Assembly: GCA_964019425.1 (NCBI GenBank)
Contig: OZ025850.1
Coordinates: 1-64,000 of the forward strand
Source of the DNA: Flectonema sp. DT1601
Taxonomy: Eukaryota; Euglenozoa; Diplonemea; Diplonemida; Diplonemidae
DNA: 64,000 bases
Reading direction: 5' to 3'
Part shown: piece after piece, positions 53,451 to 63,225 of the stretch
Numbering within the stretch: position 1 is the stretch's first letter
Layout: each line of letters opens with the position of its first letter
Translations under genes and position numbers: made by a program
Notes under the pieces: model-generated
What the model saw: only the letters and a program-made list of their open reading frames with translations
Told to the model about the DNA's origin: nothing
Database searches by the model: none

Positions 53451-55433
53451 TTTATTATCTTACGAAACCTTAGAAAGTAAACTTTAAAATACCACCACCG
53501 CGGTCTTCACTAACATAACTCATGAACCCTTTAACCATTTCACAACTTGTTGATAAACTGTAAAATAAAATAATTCATCAAGTAGTAGTTCGCTATCATA
53601 AACTGACTAACGCGAACTGATAATCAGTAAACTGTACAGACGGGTGCCACCAGTGAAGGAGGCAGCTTTCTTTTGCTTAAACAAACACGTGTTGGGGGTG
53701 GGAGATGAGACAGAATTGACATGTTTTCTATAAGCCGCTTTTAAAACAAGCGAAATGATACGTCGCCGCACCAGCATAAGAAGAAACAAATAATCCAGAA
53801 GAGAAAGGGGAACCTCCATTTTCGATTTGGAAAGCGGGTAACTTCACTTTTAGATTGCTTCAAAGTTACTCAATTAGAATGTCGTAACCGAGTTAAGACG
53901 GAATTTTGTGATTGCTATTGTGGAGATCTGATGTGAAGTATCAGAGTAGATAGACAATGAGGTTTGTTAACCCTACTCTGATATCTTCGTAAAGAGTACA
54001 ATTACATTCAGGTCACACGACAGTACTATCTCCAGATAGAACGACAACACCGCCAACTCATTTCAGTTTTCGACAGTCACAGTAAATCACTGAGTTCGAA
54101 ATTATCACACGACGGCAAACAGATTTTGCCAGTAGGACAATGTCTCAGGGACAACTTTGATAAAATCTTTTAGTTTGTTTATCAGGAATTACTCCTGGTA
54201 GTGATGCTCTCCTACTCAAAGGGAGAATATTAATATTTAGATTTCGTTCACTCTTGTTGAGCAACTCAGGAAAGGGCTTCAGTAAGACTCGTGTGTCGAC
54301 TCACCGTAGCAACTACCGAGTTCCTACAACAAGCGAACTAAAGAACTGGAAATTAAGGATCAAAAAGTAATCTTTCTATTTCAATTGGTTGTTACTGTTG
54401 TTGAATTGAATTCCTTCCCGCAGCGTCCAGGAGACCAGGAAACGCATTTATTTGAAGGAAACATAACTACATCGCATTCCAAGAACGCCTGTGAATATCT
54501 GTCTCGCAGAGTGCGTGCGTGCGTGGTAAGGAAACAACAAAACAAGCAGTCAGTACCCCCTGAAAGAGGGAAAAAATGTATCGAAGAGGGGAAAGACACG
54601 ACCGTGATTGGTTAAGTCTTAACTTATGGGAACAAAAAGGGAATAAATAGAATAGAATATCATCTATAAGGAAGACATAACCGAAGTACTCGACTACCAA
54701 TTATAAGGAAACTTCACTTCGATTCGGACGGAGGTAGATAGACAATATTACTTTTTAAGAGAAGAAACTTTTATTTGCTTTTCGTACGGAATCACAAAAC
54801 ACGCAAAGGCTTGTTTTCTTTTTTTGCAATACCTTGTTGGTTGCAGAAACAATGTCACCCTGCTTTTCTATGAGTGCTGCCTACATTCATTTTTGTTTTA
54901 AAAAAGTGATGGAAGAAGAATGCTCATATAAGGCTGCTTTCCGTAGTCCGCAATGACACGAAACCTGCCTACCATCGCGTTCAACAAACAAAAAAAAATA
55001 ACAAAAAAAAGGTAAAATATCTTTTTTAGAAATAATAATATCAGACGAACAACAAAAAAACCGAATCAATAAGACGGGAATAAAATAAATAAATAAAAAA
55101 ACGTTACAACAATCAGAACAGAACAAAATATCAGAAGGGGGGAAAAAAAAAAAAAAGAACACTTATTAAAAGGCTGGATTCCCCTCATAATTTATTACTG
55201 AAAAAAAACAGGTGAAAGGCTGGGTGTCTGTGTATTTTAAAAGTCGCCTAAAAGCATTAAAAAAAAGTTTTAAAATAATGTATTAGTTAGCCCCGACAAC
55301 GTAAAAATAACGTTAGCAGGTGTGAGGAGATACTTAATAACTTCTCCCTACAAAAGGAGAATTAAACTATAAACTATTGAACAAAAATAACCGTAACACT
55401 ACCAGCTTCAAATAGTTTAGGAGATTTCGGAAT
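53451..55433. other. Gene-poor stretch, about 2 kb
   Basis: A/T-rich with several A-runs. A 70-codon ATG-started minus frame (53,607-53,819) has a hydrophobic start but no clear acceptor. Frames around 54,380-54,700 overlap on both strands. I support no gene here. Confidence 0.5.
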
Positions 55434-55751
55434 TCATTTGAAATACAAACAAACACCGAAAAGAGAAGTGCCACAGGGAGGAAAGACGTTCTTTTTCTCA
55501 GCTGTACGGACGGGTGGTTTACCATCCGTCTGACGCTGGTTCCCTGCTTCTATAAAAGGATTGCTACCGGCACAAACTGTAAAATAAAACATAAGCGCAA
55601 CCGCTGCAAACACATTGATCGGAAGATACCAAACAAAGACTATGAGAGCCTCAGTAATGCGCTGCATGTACCAGATACGATCCAGCAACGGATTGTAAGT
55701 ACAGCTTAGGCTAGTGGCCCTCATCAAAGTTATGCCAGTGCTAGATGGCAT
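55434..55751 (-). CDS. Small membrane protein candidate, 105 residues
   Basis: The ATG at 55,751 is preceded four bases upstream by a good acceptor tract (TTACCTTTTGGTAG). The protein has a polar start, two adjacent hydrophobic stretches at about 35-62 (ITEALIVFVWYLPINVFAAVALMFYF) and a polar Lys/Arg-containing end. No family recognised. The last residues may change if there is a further intron. It stands alone in a gene-poor region. Confidence 0.4.
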   Translation of the reverse strand: MPSSTGITLMRATSLSCTYNPLLDRIWYMQRITEALIVFVWYLPINVFAAVALMFYFTVCAGSNPFIEAGNQRQTDGKPPVRTAEKKNVFPPCGTSLFGVCLYFK

Positions 55752-56701
55752 TAACCTACCAAAAGGTAAGTAAAAAAAGAATTCAAAAAAGAACCTATTG
55801 GAAGTGATCTGCAGGGTTTACTACTCGCACAAGGAAACAAAAAAAAAAAAAAAAAAAAAAAAAATAGCTGAAAAAAAAAAAAAGAGCAAACAAAAAATTT
55901 AAAAAAAAAAACCAAAACACTCAACACAATAAACGACTCATGATCCTTCTCCAGCTTATGAAGTAGTGACGAGGTGTCTGCCTTTATCAGGTCTTCTGTG
56001 AATGGTTCTAATTCTAGATACGAATAATAAACAAAAAAGGTTTTTGAAATTGGGACCACCTTTCCAATCAAATTACCTTCAAAACGCTACTCTGGTTGCT
56101 ACTTACTCGAATCTCAACAACAACTTGAAGTAAAGTAGAGAAGACTAGACATTATGTCAAGGCAATAACAACAACACAACACAATTAGAATCAAAAGGAA
56201 GATGGATTTCAAAAACTCTCACAAAGGAGAGAAAGATATCAATTCACAGCCCATCAGGACAGTGAGCCTTTCAACGCAAGTTCGGGGAAGTCTACTGGGA
56301 ACAGGAAGCAAAATAATTATATTTAAACCTCTCTTTTTGAACTTTATTAGTGTTCTTAAAAATAAATTTATTGTCGAACTTTATTAAAGACAAAAATCTC
56401 CGCATCCTGAACTGTTTGGTCTTATTTTTTTTTTTTATTTTTTTTTTTTTTGCAAACTTTTATATTTCTTTGAAGCAATTCGGAAAAGGTGTTTTTAGCA
56501 GCCATTCCGACATACAACCACAAGAGATACGATGACCCAGTGTTATATAATGTTAGTAAACTTCAGTACGGAAATAGTACACTTGACAGCCAGGTTTACT
56601 ATTTCCGTTTACTCAAAAGGTCTACTCAAATCACTGCTTTGCTAAAGGGGGGTGAAATCGACACAATTCAATTCCTCCACATGACATTTATCAAATCCTT
56701 G

Positions 56702-56733
<32 letters not shown>

Positions 56734-57966
56734 CAGTACACCCTCATAAAGTAAAAAAAAATAATTCTTTCAAGACACACATCTTTTTAGTTTTTTTACT
56801 AATTTGAATTTCTACATCTCTACTTGAAATTCTTCATAAAAGAAAGTTGAATCTCTCTCCTTTGTGAACTACTTTAGAAAGGCTCGTAAACCGAACCTTC
56901 TTTTATTAAGATAAACTTAATTAAAGGGAAAAATAAATCGGATAATAAAAATAAAAAAAGACGCCGTAACAAACAACTACGAGAGAGAATAGAGAAGAAA
57001 GAAGAGAGAAGAGGATCAACAGATTGCTTTTAAGAAAAGACACTGTCATGGTGATAAGTAATAATTCATATCAAAGTACCCCAATTAGGATACTCGAAGA
57101 AATTAAATCAACACAATCCGACAGGCAACAAGAAAATACGAAAAAAGAATTCGAAGCCGAGCAGATAACAATACGAGACGGAATCCCGCCTGCTGAACAA
57201 GTACTCAGACAGGAAACATCTACGGCCTAATCTTTTTTCAAAAGTTTCTAAAAGTTGAAAAACAACGTAAATATACCCACACACACTACTAACTAATAAC
57301 ATATTCTGGTTGACTGTAGTAGTTGACCAAGTAGTCGACAGGAAACATCTCCTACGGCCCAACAGTGAAAACAAATCAAAACATTAACAACATGTTCTGG
57401 TTGACTGGAATAGCTTCGGCAGACAGCTATTCCTCCGCCTGAAGTTTTCAACGAAGAACACCACACCCAAATCACTAGGTGCTGACCAGTGGCTTGACTT
57501 CAACATCTGTTGTTCATCCAAACGAGTTCTGAATAGAAAGTTAAAAAAGGGAAAGAACAACGCAATCCGACTCAGGATTGGCGAATAAGTAAATGTGAAC
57601 CGAACTCCAGTTCATTTGAAAAGTTGACAAGTGTCACGAGAATGAGCAACAGATACAAAAAAAAAGAACCTACGAAAGAACAGCATTCACCTTCAGGGAA
57701 AACATAATTATTGCACGAGTCGCTTGGCACAGAGGCAGTAGCTGTATCAACTTGAAGTTTACCACACACGCAGACTATGACATTGCGTGATATGTAAATG
57801 AAGGTGTGGCTCTTTCATAAGGTTCAGTAACAATAATACTTTCACACATTTAGGAAAAGGAAAATTTTACTCGTCGTCAACTGCGAAGGACTTTTCTCTC
57901 TCCGTATCGACGAGTTCTTCTCATTCGTTAACATGGAGGACAGCACAACAGTCAATCTCAAAGTAA
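55752..57966. other. Gene-poor stretch, about 2.2 kb
   Basis: Long A-runs (about 55,838-55,863 and 56,702-56,730) and T-runs near 56,425-56,450. At 57,195-57,415 two short sequences recur: GACAGGAAACATCT and a TTCTGGTTGACTG segment. A minus-strand cysteine-containing frame at about 57,690-57,760 lacks an ATG. No gene supported. Confidence 0.5.
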
Positions 57967-59463
57967 TTAAACAGAAATCACATCGTATTCAATAAAAAGA
58001 GAAGCTGTCACAAAGATGACATACAAAAGGAATGAAGTAAGACCCAGAAGTTTGTTAAGTCTCCAACCAAAGAAAGCGATGCAACCAATTGTTGTGAACA
58101 ACATAATAATTAACATCATCACTGATGCCAGCAGAGACTTCGATTCTACTTTTACAGGATCCCCACCAGTTGTGAGAGACTTCAACACCCAAGGGAAGGG
58201 AAGACCGAAAGTGATGTCGAACATATTACTTCCAATACTTGAAGAGACTGCCATGTCTCCAAATCCTTTCTTAGCCACCAGAACTGAAGTAATTAAATCT
58301 GGGACTGATGTACCAGCTGCTAAGAAAGTAAATCCCATCACCTCACTTGGAATTCCCATCGCCCTCGCAGAGACTTCAGCCCACCAAACCATAAAATATG
58401 AAAAGAAAGCAATCCAGAAAATAGATAATATGAATCCTAATGGGTACCATTTCTTTTTCTCTTCTCTCGCGCAGTTTGGTACTGTTAACCACAACACGAA
58501 GTTCAGCGGGAAGAAGAAAACAAATTTAAATTTTTCCCAACAGGTTCCGTCGGAAGGCCAAGATGGAGTCCAAAACTCATCCTCTTCCTCATCATTTTCG
58601 CCAGAAGATGTGTCATCTCCCTTTTCAACCATTTCACGAGAAGAAGAAAGCTCAGCTGAGAGCTCTTTCCACTTCATTCCAGCAACCTCCCAGGCACGTT
58701 TCCTTACGGTTGAATTGTATTTCATGAAACCGACGTAACAGAAGTAACAGGTTAAAAGGATGCAACTTTCCCAAAGTTTGATTGACTTATCCCAAAAGAA
58801 CATCGCCAATAGCAATAGTGCGGTGGTGTAGAATGAAGAGTCACGGAAGAGTGGCCACCAAGTGAGTGGGAGACCATTTGGATCGAGACTTTGAGTGGCA
58901 ACAGCACAGCATCCAATAACGAATAAGATATTAAATACCGCAGAGCCAACAATGGTTCCAAAACCAACATTAGACTCGGCTACAAACACACCGATGATGG
59001 AAGTGAAAAGCTCAGGAGCTGAACCTCCAGCAGCCATGAAAGTTGCACCAGCGACATCCTCACTGAGATCTAACACTTCGATGATGACGTCAAGTGCAGC
59101 GACAAAGTAATCGTCGCAGACAATAGCAAGAGCTGCAAACATATAAAGCATTCCAGCAAGACAGAGAACTTTTCCTCCATTTCTCATATCTTGTTCTGAG
59201 AAGAATACTTTAGGATAAGGACTGTCATCACTGCTGTCATCTGTTGCATTTGTTGGCATTGGAGTTGCTGTACTATTCGTGTTGTTTGTACTAACTTGCA
59301 TCAACTTCCTGCCTACCATAACATGTTCTTCATCAGACTTATCAATAACACCAGTAACTACAGCAATACCACCACATGATAATACTAATAATATGTACAC
59401 CGCAACCCATCCGATGTTACGCGACTTTCGTGGTCTCCGAAAACCCAAAGGGCGCTTCGCCAT
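57967..59463 (-). CDS. SLC24-type Na+/Ca2+-K+ exchanger
   Basis: 498 residues. It has an N-terminal hydrophobic segment (about 18-40), an Asn/Thr-rich loop with glycosylation sites, then two groups of membrane helices separated by an acidic cytosolic loop (about 250-310). The two alpha repeats are clear: GATFMAAGGSAPELFTSIIG (from 139) with the ion-binding Glu at 151, and GFTFLAAGTSVPDLITSVL (from 377) with the Asp at 389 that in NCKX proteins is linked with K+ dependence. Each is followed by a GS-x-(V/M)-FNI/FDI motif. It exports Ca2+ in exchange for Na+, probably with K+ co-transport, at the plasma or an organelle membrane. An acceptor TTTTCTGAATCAG lies 11 bases before the ATG. Confidence 0.93.
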   Translation of the reverse strand: MAKRPLGFRRPRKSRNIGWVAVYILLVLSCGGIAVVTGVIDKSDEEHVMVGRKLMQVSTNNTNSTATPMPTNATDDSSDDSPYPKVFFSEQDMRNGGKVLCLAGMLYMFAALAIVCDDYFVAALDVIIEVLDLSEDVAGATFMAAGGSAPELFTSIIGVFVAESNVGFGTIVGSAVFNILFVIGCCAVATQSLDPNGLPLTWWPLFRDSSFYTTALLLLAMFFWDKSIKLWESCILLTCYFCYVGFMKYNSTVRKRAWEVAGMKWKELSAELSSSREMVEKGDDTSSGENDEEEDEFWTPSWPSDGTCWEKFKFVFFFPLNFVLWLTVPNCAREEKKKWYPLGFILSIFWIAFFSYFMVWWAEVSARAMGIPSEVMGFTFLAAGTSVPDLITSVLVAKKGFGDMAVSSSIGSNMFDITFGLPFPWVLKSLTTGGDPVKVESKSLLASVMMLIIMLFTTIGCIAFFGWRLNKLLGLTSFLLYVIFVTASLFIEYDVISV

Positions 59464-59795
59464 TTGCGTTTTTTCTGATTCAGAAAAGATGAATTTTTTA
59501 ATATAAAATAGAAAATTTACAATGTCTGTTGTACATAATTTACCACAGGAATCTGATGATCATTTTATTAGGTTCGTTGTGTAAGAAATGATGTTGATTG
59601 TGAGTTCAATATTTCATCAAAAAGGATTCTTAGTAAGACACGATATCTGTGTCAGGGAAGTGTGTCACGGAGGACTCGCAGAGAACCTCCAACGAGTTTC
59701 AAACTACTAAATAATATTATTATTACACACCGTTAGTATTTACCGCAGCAAATCTTTTTTGAGGAACAGAAATCAAAGTAACCCTAACTGTGTTG
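59464..59795. other. Spacer, 332 bases
   Basis: Leader of the exchanger gene at the left and 3' UTR of the pseudokinase-like gene at the right. No other feature recognised. Confidence 0.5.
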
Positions 59796-61009
59796 TTATC
59801 CAGAAGTCGATGAGTTCCCCAACGCAAACTTCAGCGCTTCAGCCATCACTGATTGCGTAACCTCGCACCTGTTGTTGTTGTTATTGTTGTTGTTTAGGAG
59901 AGATAATTATTATAAAAAGACAACAAGTTAGTAACATACTCGTAAAAGCTATCAGGTCTCATCTTCTTAAAGTCTTTCCACGAAGGGTTCCCAACAGCGA
60001 GTTCTTTCGCTATCTTCCACAGAAGGGCGGAGTCTTCTCCCGAAAGCCCTGCTGAAGATTTCACTTTCAGTCTCTTTATTTGAGATGTTGAAGGATCCTT
60101 GTTGGATTTGACTTTCTTTTTAGATTCCACTTCTGGTTTAGCAGTTGGGGTTTTAGTCTTTTTGTCAGAAGTGGTAGATGACTTTTTCTTTGATTCCGAT
60201 GGTAGTTGTCGTAGTTGCGGATAACGAATAGCAGTGATGGCATCCATAGTTGAGTTACTAATGGTTGGTAACATAGTCTCTTGACATAATACTAATGGTT
60301 CTCCTTGACCTTTATTACCAAAGTAGGTGTTTATTTGAAACATTGATCTCGCACCAGTTCCAGTTGGCTGCAGAACTATTTGACATTTTAGTTTCTCATA
60401 AACTTCTCTGCGATAGAAATCAGAGTAAACAATGTCCTCCAACTTGGTAGCCGTTCGAAGGGCTTCAGCACATGCTGGAACCTTAGCACCTGCTAGTGTG
60501 TATAGGTGACATAAACAATCAACAAGACCAGTAACGTCTTTCTGAACTCCCGACTCAGACAGCTGCTGTGCTGTCGTAAACTTTGACAACTGTAATGGAT
60601 GATTACTGCGAGATGTATATAAGAAGCAGTCGGGGTGTAATGCGGTGTGACAAAACCCTCGACTGTGTAAGTGACTAATCGATTCAACTATTTGAGTAAA
60701 TAGAATCGGAACTTCTTCAACAGTCACTTCAGATAGAAAGTTATGACTGCGAACCTTTGAAAGAATGTAATGAAATCCTTCATCAATAAAATCAACTTCG
60801 AATGCTGAACAACACAAACACATAATACTTTGAACTACATTCAATTCAATTAACCCAGCTGCTGCAGTACCTTCTGGGTATGCACTTCCAGCCATTAAGT
60901 CTCCCGTCTTCAGATTGGTAGCTAACAAGAACATAACTCCTTCTCCATCATTACGAGTAGTAATTCGATACGTGTCATCACCTTGTGTCAGCTCATCTTT
61001 TAGTTGCAT
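59796..61009 (-). CDS. Pseudokinase-like protein, two exons
   Basis: Exon 1 is 61,009-59,940 and exon 2 is 59,868-59,796. The 71-base intron starts GTATGT, contains TACTAAC and ends CAACAG; the joined protein has 380 residues. Residues 10-210 follow a protein-kinase layout: an N-lobe-like part, then ILFTQIVESISHLHSRGFCH, then TALHPDCFLY where kinases have HRDLKPENVLL, and an F-helix-like DVTGLVDCLCHL. The catalytic Asp of HRD, the DFG motif and a VAIK-type Lys are not visible, so it is probably inactive. A Lys/Ser-rich linker follows (about 270-320) and then a short helical end. It may be a scaffold. An acceptor AATCTCAG lies four bases upstream of the ATG. Confidence 0.7.
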
Positions 61010-61158
61010 CGCTCTGAGATTTGAATTAATAATTACTACCCGAGTAAGGGACAGGTGATCAAAAGTTAAATAACAAAACAGAAAACAGACTTGTACAGAA
61101 TAAGATGAAAAAAGGTGTAAATGACTTTTTTTTTTTTTTTTTTTTAAATATTATTTTT

Positions 61159-62856
61159 TTAACATCGAGTAATGTTTAGTATTTTTGGTATCGGTCGATC
61201 TCTTCTACGCCGCATGAGATTCAACTTATTGCCTCCTTTTGATTTCGGAGACTGATGAGATGGATACGAAACTTTTAAATACTTTATTAGCAGCGCTCTG
61301 TCTGCTGAGACTGCTTTCGTGGTGACCGACGCGATCGACGGGGAAGTTATATTTTGATGTCGGATACGACCTCCAGTCTGTGGACGAATCTTTGCCAGGA
61401 AAGTTCCGGTTGGAGAACTTAAAGCTCCACCGTTCATAGCGGAGTCGTTGTAAACTGTTTCATTATTCTTATCGACTACCATCAGTCCTGTACATTGAGG
61501 AGGAGTACTTTCACGTTGTTGAGATATCAATTCTGGTTTAGTCTTAACAATGTTAGTCAACTTATCACTTGAGTTCGTGTCAATCAGATTATCAAACAGA
61601 CTGTCGTCAATTTGAATATTTTGTTTAACGCAGGCGGGTAACAGTTGCATTATCGCCTTGAGTCGAATACCTACTTTACGACTAATTCCAAGTTCTGGTA
61701 GTCGTCCCATTCGTTGGTAGGTTCTCGCCATTGCATCGTGAAACTCATCGATCTTCTTATTTAAAATAGCTATTAAAGATTGAGAATCACTTGTCTGCTC
61801 TTTTAGTCGTTCAACTGTTGACTCCAATCCTTTTATTTGAGAAACTTTGTCTTCGAGAACTGAAATATTTATTGTTGTCAGTTTGGTCATCGTACTTTGA
61901 GATTGAACTTCTCGGGTTTCACGGAGTACCTTTTCGCGAAGGAGAGTTTTTAACTTATCGATTTCAGTAGTCTTCTCGCTGACAATCTTCTCAATGGCTT
62001 CATACCTCAGGGCTGCTATCATTGAACTTTTCTTTTGATCACTTGAAAACTTTTGGAATCCCTTCTGAACTCCACTCAACATTCCAATAATCTCACCTGA
62101 GATGACATCCCCTGCCTTTGATATTATCTTCGAAGGGTTGAGTGTGGGGTACTCTGGTGTGTCATCAGTGCTAGTTCTATGAACCTCAGGAATGAGATGA
62201 GTCTTTGGAGGTGGTGGGAATTCGATTTGTTGCTCTGCTGTCCATCCGTGGCCGTATTTTAAAGCGGATTCTTTGACGTTATTTTGAAGTTGAGTGACGC
62301 TCTTCTGAAGATTTATTCGCATCGATTCAACTTCGCGACAAAAGTTGTATCGAAGTTCAGAAGTCTGATCGCAGAAATCTGATTCTTGTCGAGCGAGTTG
62401 TTTTTCAAATGTTCGTTTTCTGATATTCATTTTCTTTTCGTGCTCAGCGTTGAGTTGCCTCTGCTGTTCATTTAATTTGGTTTCAAGTGTTTGTTTGGTT
62501 GTCTCCTCCCATTCCGTTTTCGCAGCAGTCAGCGCTCGGGACACTTGCATATCATTCTTTTCGCTAATTTCAGAAACTGATGTAGAGACCATTTGAAGAG
62601 CTGTTGATAAAGCACTTTTTAAGTACTCAGGCTGCTCCCTCTCTTCATCACCTGGTGGCATTATTGTGTGCATCAGATCGATAACGAGAGGATCTCCAGC
62701 CATACCTAACACTTTTGCTTCTTCTTCTTTCGTGAAGCCTAGCGTTCGGATGACTTGTAGTCTGCGTCCTCCAACTCTCAATCTCAAACGATTAACACTT
62801 GAGTTAGACGGAGAATGTTCAGGACTCGCCTGCGGACTATATCGGAGTTGTTCCAT
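61159..62856 (-). CDS. Coiled-coil protein of unknown function
   Basis: 565 residues from the ATG at 62,856. The open frame continues upstream through a T-run and an acceptor-like GAATACAACAG, so I place the start after it (MEQLRYSPQASPEHSP). Residues 1-35 are Ser/Pro-rich. Helical, heptad-like sequence covers about 85-195 (for example KLNEQQRQLNAEHEKKMNIRK) and again about 285-385. A short proline patch (EFPPPPKTH) separates the two, and the tail is basic. No known domain; a cytoskeletal or flagellar structural role is possible on composition only. Confidence 0.7.
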   Translation of the reverse strand: MEQLRYSPQASPEHSPSNSSVNRLRLRVGGRRLQVIRTLGFTKEEEAKVLGMAGDPLVIDLMHTIMPPGDEEREQPEYLKSALSTALQMVSTSVSEISEKNDMQVSRALTAAKTEWEETTKQTLETKLNEQQRQLNAEHEKKMNIRKRTFEKQLARQESDFCDQTSELRYNFCREVESMRINLQKSVTQLQNNVKESALKYGHGWTAEQQIEFPPPPKTHLIPEVHRTSTDDTPEYPTLNPSKIISKAGDVISGEIIGMLSGVQKGFQKFSSDQKKSSMIAALRYEAIEKIVSEKTTEIDKLKTLLREKVLRETREVQSQSTMTKLTTINISVLEDKVSQIKGLESTVERLKEQTSDSQSLIAILNKKIDEFHDAMARTYQRMGRLPELGISRKVGIRLKAIMQLLPACVKQNIQIDDSLFDNLIDTNSSDKLTNIVKTKPELISQQRESTPPQCTGLMVVDKNNETVYNDSAMNGGALSSPTGTFLAKIRPQTGGRIRHQNITSPSIASVTTKAVSADRALLIKYLKVSYPSHQSPKSKGGNKLNLMRRRRDRPIPKILNITRC

Positions 62857-63225
62857 TGGTCTACCACGTGATTCTGATGGTTGTGAATGATAATAATAAT
62901 AACTTCTGTTGTATTCAAAAAAAAAAAAAAAAAATAGGATGATCTGAAATAAATAAAATAATATTATCAAAGATATTTGAGATAACAACCAACCTGGTAA
63001 TAAGTATCAGACAGTTGTCTCGAAGTAGCTACCACGGCAAACAAGCAAAGAGAGTGATGGGTTTTTAAATAATAACTTTCTCTCATGTTTAAAGAAGAGT
63101 ATCAGATTAAGAGTCGCTTGTGGAAGGTTTTCAATAATAAGAGAAAGTCACTTTAATATAAATCGCTGGTTGCACAGCTGAGAGATAAGATGATAAGACA
63201 GCTAAAGAAGTAATACTAATCAAAG
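62857..63225. other. Spacer, 369 bases
   Basis: It contains two possible 3' splice sites and a CCAG | GTTGGT donor-like site, so a 5' UTR intron is possible for the coiled-coil gene. The right side is the 3' UTR of the sulfotransferase-like gene. Confidence 0.5.

Noticed and set aside
53607-53819. 70-codon minus-strand frame with hydrophobic start
   Set aside because: It has an ATG but only a weak acceptor and an unbiased tail. It could be real, but I cannot support it.
57572-57790. Cysteine-containing minus-strand exon-like segment (CNNYVFPEGECC)
   Set aside because: No ATG, no partner exon found, and only an average acceptor; left as unassigned.
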